10,621 bases of DNA. Origin: an uncultured Coprococcus sp. (GTDB lineage Bacteria; Bacillota_A; Clostridia; Lachnospirales; Lachnospiraceae). The position numbers were made by a program, and so were the translations under genes. The stretch covers positions 1-10,621 of the forward strand of contig CAAGAB010000194.1 in the NCBI GenBank assembly GCA_900767685.1, in the 5' to 3' direction. Shown here piece after piece: positions 1 through 5,673 of the stretch (position 1 is its first letter; every line of letters starts with the position of its first letter). Under the pieces are notes generated by a model, which worked only from the letters and a program-made list of their open reading frames with translations, ran no database searches and was not told the origin of the DNA.

Positions 1-126
1 CTGTTCTTCTCCCACCAGTTCTCTGATAGAATCCGCTGTGTGCTCCAGTTCATCTCCCCTGTGTGGGTACATGACCCAGAGGATGATCGGACCATTTTCC
101 GAAGATATAAGTGTGTGTAACTGCAT
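1..126 (-). CDS. 5' end of an unrecognised gene, cut by the left edge
   Basis: An open frame of 42 codons starts at ATG 126 and runs off the left edge without a stop, so only the N-terminus is visible. It begins MQLHTLISSENGPIILW and continues with a hydrophilic, acidic stretch. I do not recognise the family and see no signal peptide or membrane segment. The start is supported by a GGAG motif about 10 nt upstream. It lies 13 nt after the end of the degenerate nuclease gene at 140-368, in the same direction, so the two could have shared a transcript. A frame this short could be open by chance; the ribosome site and the unbroken run are the only support. Confidence 0.4.
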   Translation of the reverse strand, partial: MQLHTLISSENGPIILWVMYPHRGDELEHTADSIRELVGEEQ

Positions 127-139
127 ATATGTTCATCTC

Positions 140-368
140 CTATAATGTGTCGGCTATCTTTTGGACTTCCTCCACTGATATGTTCAGTTTCTCATTTATT
201 TCCGTTAGCCTGCGCCTGTTCAAATCTTTCGTCCTGCGTCAATACGCACATGAGCTTTAACACCTCGTCAACAATTGTTTTTCCACCGAACAACAATACA
301 TTTACTATATCTGCAAATACATCATTATAATCTGCCAGTATCTTTTCTGTTATATCCTTTTCTCCCAT
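140..368 (-). pseudogene. Remnant of an Rpn-family (PD-(D/E)XK) nuclease / transposase-like gene
   Basis: The frame opens at ATG 368 behind a strong GAGGAGGAAGG ribosome site. The N-terminus (MGEKDITEKILADYNDVFAD, then IVNVLLFGGK) is the signature start of the Rpn/PDDEXK nuclease (putative transposase) proteins abundant in Lachnospiraceae. Intact members are about 300 residues. Here the start is followed within about 30 residues by VLKLMCVLTQDERFE, which in the family lies far downstream, so the nuclease core is deleted. The frame stops at 192. A plausible family-like C-terminal helix (NEKLNISVEEVQKIADTL) continues in another frame to TAG 140-142, which implies a further frameshift. No catalytic D/E-x-K residues remain, so activity is not expected. 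The family assignment rests on remembered similarity. Confidence 0.7.
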
Positions 369-452
369 ACAAACCTTCCTCCTCTTGTTTCTATGAAAAG
401 CAAAGAAACCAATAGAGGATAGTTGCATGAATTTATAGCCATATTTTTTATA

Positions 453-481
453 ATTATACTATAGCAAAACCTGAGCGGCAA
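453..481 (-). promoter_or_regulatory. Predicted sigma-A promoter of the nuclease remnant
   Basis: On the minus strand a perfect -10 TATAAT (453-458) sits 17 nt downstream of TTGCCG (476-481), a 4/6 match to the -35 consensus. It lies about 85 nt upstream of the ATG at 368 and faces the remnant and the partial gene at the left edge. Transcription may therefore persist although the nuclease is broken. Confidence 0.55.
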
Positions 482-730
482 CACACCTCTACCGTCTCCA
501 TATTAATTTGAATTATTTTGTGATAATCGCAGTGAAGTACTGCAAAGATCAATTTCGGAATTACACATAACATGATAAACGAAATATAACACGCTGATTT
601 TAGAAATACAATTAAATAACTATAAACTATTCAAAAGTATTGAACTCGTATTTTCATACCATTTCAAATGAACGATTATTGGAACTGCAAAAATCAGCTA
701 CACAAAAATAAAATTTAACAAGATATAAGG
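482..730. other. AT-rich intergenic stretch with no recognisable gene
   Basis: This AT-rich block lies between the divergently oriented nuclease remnant and GntR operon. I see no frame with a convincing ribosome site, no RNA gene and no repeat family. Only small local palindromes are present, such as GTAT-tttc-ATAC near 650 and GCAGT...ACTGC near 530. Together with the broken gene next to it, it may be decayed former coding DNA. Confidence 0.5.
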
Positions 731-770
731 ATCACCTGTGGGTAATCAACTTGCTCACGGATGATTTTTA
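731..770 (+). terminator. Terminator-like hairpin with no gene upstream
   Basis: Arms at 731-742 and 754-765 form a 12-position stem, with one mismatch and two G-U pairs if transcribed on the plus strand, around an 11-nt loop. They are followed by TTTTATTTAT. This is intrinsic-terminator architecture on the plus strand, but no plus-strand gene precedes it in the window. It may be the tail of a lost gene or of an unannotated small RNA, or an insulator in front of the GntR promoter. Confidence 0.35.
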
Positions 771-792
771 TTTATACGGCGGTTTCTCATAG

Positions 793-821
793 TTGACTTA
801 TTGCGGAATCTGTATTATATA
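793..821 (+). promoter_or_regulatory. Predicted promoter of the GntR-membrane protein operon
   Basis: The -35 TTGACT (793-798, 5/6 match) is separated by 17 nt from the -10 TATATA (816-821). It lies about 35 nt upstream of the GntR start codon. The -10 is buried in the operator palindrome at 810-832, so a protein bound there would block RNA polymerase. Confidence 0.65.
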
Positions 822-832
822 TTATAATACAG
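810..832. promoter_or_regulatory. Perfect inverted-repeat operator, probable GntR autoregulatory site
   Basis: The arms CTGTATTATA and TATAATACAG are exact reverse complements around a 3-bp centre (TAT). The site overlaps the predicted -10 and ends 25 bp before the GntR start codon. YtrA-subfamily regulators are known to bind long AT-rich palindromes of this kind upstream of their own genes, so autorepression is the natural inference. A 9-bp copy of one arm, TATAATACA, recurs at 1243-1251 across the GntR stop codon. Confidence 0.7.
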
Positions 833-857
833 ATAATACAAAAAGGAGGGCCACCAC

Positions 858-1247
858 ATGATCATAGAGCTTAACATGAGCAGTGACACACCCATATATG
901 TACAGCTGCGCAATCAGATAGTAAAGGGAATCGGCAAAGGCGAGATACAGCCAGGTGAAAAGCTTCCCACTGTAAGACAGCTTGCGGCGGATGCCGGCGT
1001 GAACACAATGACTGTGAACAAGACATACCAGATACTCAAAAACGAGGGATATATCAGAACTGACAGAAGGCTTGGAGCATTTGTATCAGAAAATATCAAT
1101 ATGGACGCCGAGTTCCGTGACAAGCTGGAGTCAGAGTTGGAACTTCTGTCCGCCGAGGCAAGCATAACCGGGATGAACCGGGAAGATTTTCTCAAGTTGT
1201 GCGATGAAGTATATTCCAAAATGAAGTCTTCTCCAATCCAAATATAA
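858..1247 (+). CDS. GntR-family transcriptional regulator, YtrA subfamily
   Basis: This 129-residue DNA-binding protein is of the size usual for the YtrA subfamily, which has a winged helix-turn-helix and only a short helical tail for dimerisation. The wHTH spans about residues 10-75. TPIYVQLRNQIVKGI and the family-typical GEKLPTVRQLAADAGVNTMT (recognition region) are followed by TYQILKNEGYIRTDRR and the wing. The tail (about 80-129) is charged and helical with no ligand pocket. The ATG has a good AAGGAGG site (843-849). It is the first gene of a two-gene operon with the membrane protein at 1384. YtrA-type regulators usually control transporters or membrane proteins encoded beside them, and the palindrome over its -10 suggests repression of its own operon. 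The effector is unknown. Confidence 0.9.
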   Translation: MIIELNMSSDTPIYVQLRNQIVKGIGKGEIQPGEKLPTVRQLAADAGVNTMTVNKTYQILKNEGYIRTDRRLGAFVSENINMDAEFRDKLESELELLSAEASITGMNREDFLKLCDEVYSKMKSSPIQI

Positions 1248-1383
1248 TACACTGAACCATTAGGCGATATGGTGTAACCAATTTGCATGAAAATAATACC
1301 AATTATGAATAATCATTATCATCACTGGGAGAAAAAATCTTTATACAACAAATATCCACTAAAATAACAGAAAGGAGCAACAT

Positions 1384-2859
1384 ATGAGCATAGCATTATT
1401 TATCATATTCCTGTTTATGAACTTCTTCATACTGCTCATAATGAAGTTCGTATATACAAGTAATTATTCGTATACCGAAGGAATGCTCCTGGGTGTCCAC
1501 ATTCCAAAGGAACACATTGAAGACGAAACCGTCCTGAATATTGTTGCTGCTGCCAGACGTAAGATGAACCGGATTATCTGGATAAATCTCATCCTTGGAA
1601 CAGCCCTGTGCTTTGTCGTGTTCTGGGAGATCATTATATTCGTACTGGCATACACTATCTGGATGATCGCATTCTGTTTCCTTATAACATATGCAAACAA
1701 CTCCGCGCACAGGAAAATGTATGCCCTTAAGATGAAAAATGACTGGATAATCCCTGCTCAGAAAAGAAAACGCTACATTGATACAAATGTGTCAACCCAG
1801 ATCGGCAAAAGTGAGATCAGTTTCAATTATCATGGAATAATAATCCTTGTAGAGCTCATTTGCCTAGTGCCATTTGCGATAGGGAAAAGTGCGGTCATAT
1901 CAACCACAATGATAATAATGGGTCTCTGCTCCGTCCTGATGTCACTTACATCCATGATATTCCACATATATGTAAACCGGCACGAGCGAACTGTGTACAG
2001 CTCGGATACCCAGCTCAACCAGACCGTCAATAGAACCATGAAGATATACAAGGGACTTGCAATGCTGATCCTTTCGGCAACAAATGCTGTCGCATGGGTA
2101 TATATCACTATTGACACCCTGATTCATTGCATATCATCAGCCAATAAGTCCCGGCAAATTTCGCTTTCTGATATCCTAAATTTCAAGGGTGCGCTTGTAG
2201 ATGTCTCGCTGTGCAGCTCCGCACTCTATGTCTATATATTTATCCAGACTCTCGCAGCCATCGGATTGTTTACGCCTCTCCTCATGGCTCAAAGCAGAAA
2301 ACGTGAACTCTTGGCAGCCGACACCCAGCCTCTCTACGTGGATGACGACGAATACTGGAAAACCGGATATTACTACAATCCTTCCGACCCGCATGTGCTG
2401 GTTCAGAACAGATTGCAAAGTGGAAATTATACATTTAACTATGCCACCAGGAGCGCAAAGATTTTTACAGGACTTACATATATCCTTATCACCGCCTGCA
2501 TTGTCTGGACGATAGGCGTGCTTGTGCCATTCATAAACGTGCGTATCGACACCCAGCTTGACTCTGACAGACTCATCGTCTCCGCCGCCATATACTCGTC
2601 AGAAGTTTACTTTGATGACATCGAGGAGGTTCAGCTTCTGAACGAACTGCCAGACGATGATTTTGTTCGCACAAACGGAGGTGCCACCGATGAATACCTG
2701 ATCGGCCATTTCAAGAGCAGCACCTACGGCAAATGTGAGCTGTATGTATACGCAGACAGTTATCCCATCATCATGATAAAGACAAGGGACGAAGTGATAT
2801 TTATGAACAACAAGAATTCTGATGATACTTATTCTATCTTCAAATCCATACATTCATGA
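1384..2859 (+). CDS. Multi-pass membrane protein with DUF5808-like motif and C-terminal PH-like domain
   Basis: This 491-residue integral membrane protein has unknown biochemical function. I see about eight hydrophobic segments, near residues 3-22, 64-82, 84-103, 150-168, 170-197, 222-245, 275-298 and 362-384. A short motif at about 322-345 (DEYWKTGYYYNPSDPHVLV) resembles DUF5808, which occurs in proteins of this type. The last 105 residues (about 387-491) are soluble and beta-rich, like the bacterial PH-like domains found at the C-terminus of such proteins. No ATPase, permease signature or catalytic motif is evident. The ATG at 1384 follows AAAGGAG at a good distance. It lies 136 nt after the GntR gene in the same direction and ends before a strong terminator, so it is probably the main target of that regulator. 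A role in envelope or stress response would be inference only. Confidence 0.75.
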   Translation: MSIALFIIFLFMNFFILLIMKFVYTSNYSYTEGMLLGVHIPKEHIEDETVLNIVAAARRKMNRIIWINLILGTALCFVVFWEIIIFVLAYTIWMIAFCFLITYANNSAHRKMYALKMKNDWIIPAQKRKRYIDTNVSTQIGKSEISFNYHGIIILVELICLVPFAIGKSAVISTTMIIMGLCSVLMSLTSMIFHIYVNRHERTVYSSDTQLNQTVNRTMKIYKGLAMLILSATNAVAWVYITIDTLIHCISSANKSRQISLSDILNFKGALVDVSLCSSALYVYIFIQTLAAIGLFTPLLMAQSRKRELLAADTQPLYVDDDEYWKTGYYYNPSDPHVLVQNRLQSGNYTFNYATRSAKIFTGLTYILITACIVWTIGVLVPFINVRIDTQLDSDRLIVSAAIYSSEVYFDDIEEVQLLNELPDDDFVRTNGGATDEYLIGHFKSSTYGKCELYVYADSYPIIMIKTRDEVIFMNNKNSDDTYSIFKSIHS

Positions 2860-2886
2860 GATAACGCCAAAACAGGTACAATAGAT

Positions 2887-2929
2887 AAGACCATCATGCA
2901 TTTTAACACTAAATACATGATGGTCTTTT
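2887..2929 (+). terminator. Rho-independent terminator of the GntR operon
   Basis: A perfect 12-bp stem (AAGACCATCATG at 2887-2898 with CATGATGGTCTT at 2916-2927) encloses a 17-nt loop. On the plus strand it ends in four T residues, two of them in the stem. It begins 28 nt after the membrane-protein stop codon. On the minus strand the run after the stem is TTATCTATT, so it may also serve weakly for the convergent gene at 2964-3545. Confidence 0.85.
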
Positions 2930-2963
2930 GATCTGTTCACGCATAGCCATTCCGTCTATGCTA

Positions 2964-3545
2964 TCATTTTCTTAAGAAATGCTCCCTGTTCGGATACTCC
3001 TGCCTGAACGCCGCCAGTGCAGCACTCTGAAGTATGGCAAATTCCTTGTCCATGTGCAGCATATGCGGCGCGTCAAATGCGATGGAGCTTATCTGATCTG
3101 CGATCTTCTTCGCCACGCCCTCATCCGAGAGCTGCCCCATGCCAAATGCTATGGATGTGAAGCCTCTGCCGCCTCTGCTCACCTCGATGAACCTTAAAAA
3201 CGCATTCTTGAGTTCATATAGCAGTATCTCCTGTTCCTCGGCACTTCTTCTGTCCGCATCGAACAGGCATAGCTTGCTTATGATCTCCACAGCCTGTTTC
3301 TTTTTCTGACCTCCGATGTCAACAGAGCCGCCCTCTGATATGTATTTGAGCTCCATAAGGCAGCCCACAAATGCATCATTCTTCGGCTTTCTCTTGCCAT
3401 ATCTCGCCGTCCACAATCTCTGACGGAAGGCAGTATACGAACCGGCGCTGTCACCGTCCATATCAGTACTGTTATTTTTCAGCAATTCAAGTCTCTTATC
3501 TGCATCCGTCTCTCCGTAAAATTCTTCTATCCAGCTATTTTCCAT
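2964..3545 (-). CDS. Small cytosolic protein of unknown function (possibly DUF6553)
   Basis: The predicted product is a soluble 193-residue, alpha-helical protein with no signal peptide, no membrane segment and no catalytic motif I recognise. The C-terminal half has a glycine-rich segment (SRGGRGFTSIAFGMGQ) followed by helices. The sequence resembles the Lachnospiraceae family DUF6553, an assignment from memory that should be treated as tentative. An in-frame ATG at 3551 exists, but the GGGAAGG ribosome site (3553-3559) directly abuts it, whereas the ATG at 3545 has a 6-7 nt spacing, so I prefer 3545. It lies 132 nt downstream of the binding-protein operon on the same strand with no clear terminator between, so read-through is possible. 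It converges on the GntR operon. Confidence 0.75.
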   Translation of the reverse strand: MENSWIEEFYGETDADKRLELLKNNSTDMDGDSAGSYTAFRQRLWTARYGKRKPKNDAFVGCLMELKYISEGGSVDIGGQKKKQAVEIISKLCLFDADRRSAEEQEILLYELKNAFLRFIEVSRGGRGFTSIAFGMGQLSDEGVAKKIADQISSIAFDAPHMLHMDKEFAILQSAALAAFRQEYPNREHFLRK

Positions 3546-3560
3546 ATGCATCCTTCCCGA

Positions 3561-3633
3561 ATATATAATTGGATCTGTATCTCTACATTAATTCTTGATA
3601 ATTTTTCTAGGCAAATCTCCTCCAATTATATAT
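3561..3633. repeat. 13-bp perfect inverted repeat in the leader of the 2964-3545 gene
   Basis: ATATATAATTGGA (3561-3573) is exactly complementary to TCCAATTATATAT (3621-3633), with 47 bp between the arms. On the minus strand the upstream arm contains TATAAT, a possible -10 without a convincing -35, and runs into GGAGGAG. The downstream arm ends just before the GGGAAGG ribosome site of the gene. It could be a spaced operator or a long-range RNA stem. The low complexity of the arms means chance is not excluded. Confidence 0.45.
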
Positions 3634-3677
3634 GCTTTTAATTCACGATTGTTTACTCATGTATCAGTTGGTTACCT

Positions 3678-4718
3678 TTATCTGTGCAGGAAATCATCCA
3701 CGCTGTCAATATCGACCTTCCAGTAAGGCGACACGTAATATTTGCCCTCGTCAAGATTATGACCATCAAGGCTGTTTCCCTTGAAGAGATCTACTGCCAA
3801 CCGCACTATCTCTCCCGCCTGGGCCTCCTTGTCATTATAAACTGTTCCTTGCATGTTTCCCTGCTTTATCGCCTGGAGAGCATCGTCAAGTCCGTCTATT
3901 CCAAATATCACAGGCCATCTGTCGCGGCTTATTTTGGAGTTATTGTACGCCTCAACTGCACCCAGTGCCATCTCATCATTGTTGGATATGACAAGCTCTA
4001 TCCGACTGCCATATTGACTTATGAGCTGCGTCATCCTGTTCTCCGCCTGGCCTCTGTTCCAGTCTGCAAACTGATAACTGAGCTTCTCAAGCTCCACTCC
4101 CTTATCCATGATTGTCTTCACCGAACAATCCGTTCTGCTTATGGCATCCTGGTGTCCGGCCTCGCCCTCCAGAAGAACATACTGTATCTTGCCATCGCCA
4201 TTGCGGTCCACTTCGCTGTGATTCTTTATATAATTTGCCGCAATCTCGCCCTGCATATCCCCGGATTCTTTTGCGTCACAGCCAACATAGTAGAGCTTTT
4301 CCCACTGCATCAGGTCATCACGCACCGGCTCTCTGTTGAAAAAGATCACTGGTATATCACTCTGTCTTGCTGACTTGATAATATATGCCGGTGCGGTTCT
4401 GTCTACAAGATTCACACACAGCACATCGCAGCCTGCATCTATCATCTCATCAACTATCTCGTCCTGCTCACGCTGGTCATTATCACCACTTCTCACCGAT
4501 ACTATCACATTCATGTTTGTGGTCTCCATAGTCTTAAGCTGAGATTTCACCTTTTCGACCATGGCATTTATGAATGGATCATCTGCTGTATAAGTGACCA
4601 CCCCGACTCTCATGGTTTTGTTTAATTTTTTATTGCTGTTGCCGCAGCCCATAAACGAGACTATCATCGCAGCCGCCAGCAAAAGCACATATAATTTTCT
4701 TAGTTTCTGTCTACTCAT
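3678..4718 (-). CDS. mglB: Galactose/glucose-binding lipoprotein (MglB type)
   Basis: This extracellular sugar-binding lipoprotein has 346 residues. The N-terminus has a basic start, a hydrophobic core and a lipobox ending at Cys25 (SFMGC). The Peripla_BP_4 fold follows from about 35 to 345. Compared with E. coli MglB from memory, every sugar-contact residue has a counterpart: D47 and F49 (DDPF), H189, D191 and R195 (GHQDAISRT), W220, N247 (SNNDEM), D275 (FGIDG) and N295 (VYND). The calcium loop is also kept (DRNGDGKIQ, 171-179, with E241). It should therefore bind D-galactose and/or D-glucose. The start overlaps the end of the upstream gene by 8 nt, which implies translational coupling. It is the last gene of the two-component operon, not next to an ATPase gene, so it may feed the nearby mgl importer, act as ligand-bearing partner of the sensor, or both. 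A second mglB beyond the right edge is possible. Confidence 0.88.
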   Translation of the reverse strand: MSRQKLRKLYVLLLAAAMIVSFMGCGNSNKKLNKTMRVGVVTYTADDPFINAMVEKVKSQLKTMETTNMNVIVSVRSGDNDQREQDEIVDEMIDAGCDVLCVNLVDRTAPAYIIKSARQSDIPVIFFNREPVRDDLMQWEKLYYVGCDAKESGDMQGEIAANYIKNHSEVDRNGDGKIQYVLLEGEAGHQDAISRTDCSVKTIMDKGVELEKLSYQFADWNRGQAENRMTQLISQYGSRIELVISNNDEMALGAVEAYNNSKISRDRWPVIFGIDGLDDALQAIKQGNMQGTVYNDKEAQAGEIVRLAVDLFKGNSLDGHNLDEGKYYVSPYWKVDIDSVDDFLHR

Positions 4719-5673
4719 ATGAATATAAAAACCTCTCTACATCTTCGGAGAACAAATCGTCACTGTATATTATCTTTATGCCCTCCTCCCGACTCTTCAT
4801 CGTATACAATCTGCTGTTCAGACCCTTTACTACCTCTGTCACACTGGCATAGCCAACACCGTATCCATCCGGAATAACAAGGCACTTTATCTTGCCCGCA
4901 TCAAGCAGCGCCACAGATTTTACGCTGGTCCCCATTCCATATATCTGGGCGCCATTGTACATACCGTTATCCGCATTCTCTCCTATCTCATCGATCGCAT
5001 ATGTGTCCATCACAACCATGTAGTCCACCTTTCCCAGAATATCCACAATGCCACATATATCCTGATTGCCACATCGGCTGTACACCCAGCTCACCTCGCA
5101 TCCGGTTCCTTCTATCGCATCCATAAGCCCTGCTTTTTTGCTCACACTTCCCTCTGTCTGGGAATATCCGGTTATAATTCCTATGCTTTTGCCACGGAGT
5201 CCGTCCGCGTCATTTGCCCTGATCTGTTCTCCAAGGGTATATCCTATCTTGAAGTTGTCAGGTTTTATTGTGACAAATCCCGAAGCTCCGTCTTCGCTGT
5301 ATGCATCCTGAGTTATAAGTACAAATGGTACATCGCCAAGCTGTCCCAGCATATCCGATGTATCCTCGCCCGGTGCTGGACAAATTATGAATGCATCTAC
5401 ATCATTTTCAAGCTGTTCATCTATGAGCTCCTTCTCATCCTGGGCTGACTCGATATCATCGGTGTTGCATATGATAAGATGGACATCATTGACATTTGCT
5501 GATTGTTTTAGTCCATTTATAAGTCCATCCCATCTCTTATCACCGGAATTTGAAAGTATGACCGCTACTCTTTTCTGAGGTACATTTTCCCGGAATATCT
5601 GATGTATAAAGAATCCGGCTATAACCACCAGAAACAGCTCCGCGATCAGAAAGGTTATCTTACTCTTCTTCAT
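4711..5673 (-). CDS. Membrane-anchored periplasmic-binding-protein homologue, probable co-sensor
   Basis: This 320-residue protein has one N-terminal hydrophobic helix (about 6-25) with no lipobox cysteine and no clear cleavage site, so it is probably a tethered extracellular domain. Residues 34-315 follow the Peripla_BP_4 / LacI-type sugar-binding fold (RVAVILSNSGDKRWDGLING at the first strand, QIYGMGTSV and PDGYGVGYASVTEVVKG near the end). The MglB ligand residues are mostly absent: W48 replaces the aromatic Phe, and the His-Asp-Arg trio, the NND motif and the GID aspartate are not found. It therefore either binds another ligand or none. It overlaps the kinase gene by 14 nt and the MglB-type gene by 8 nt. 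Similar binding proteins encoded beside LytS/YesM kinases act as extracellular sensing subunits (the clostridial XylFII-LytS xylose sensor is the known case), and I infer that role here. Confidence 0.8.
   Translation of the reverse strand: MKKSKITFLIAELFLVVIAGFFIHQIFRENVPQKRVAVILSNSGDKRWDGLINGLKQSANVNDVHLIICNTDDIESAQDEKELIDEQLENDVDAFIICPAPGEDTSDMLGQLGDVPFVLITQDAYSEDGASGFVTIKPDNFKIGYTLGEQIRANDADGLRGKSIGIITGYSQTEGSVSKKAGLMDAIEGTGCEVSWVYSRCGNQDICGIVDILGKVDYMVVMDTYAIDEIGENADNGMYNGAQIYGMGTSVKSVALLDAGKIKCLVIPDGYGVGYASVTEVVKGLNSRLYTMKSREEGIKIIYSDDLFSEDVERFLYSYE

Noticed and set aside
140..480. Intact mobile element
   Set aside because: No terminal inverted repeats, target duplications or intact transposase are visible; only a decayed nuclease-like gene is supported.
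3546..3551. ATG at 3551 as start of the DUF6553-like gene
   Set aside because: The GGGAAGG site touches this ATG, leaving no spacing; the second ATG at 3545 is correctly placed.
3684..4373. 229-codon open frame on the plus strand
   Set aside because: It is antisense to the MglB-type gene, whose protein keeps all ligand motifs. The plus-strand product has no domain, no good ribosome site and low-complexity composition.
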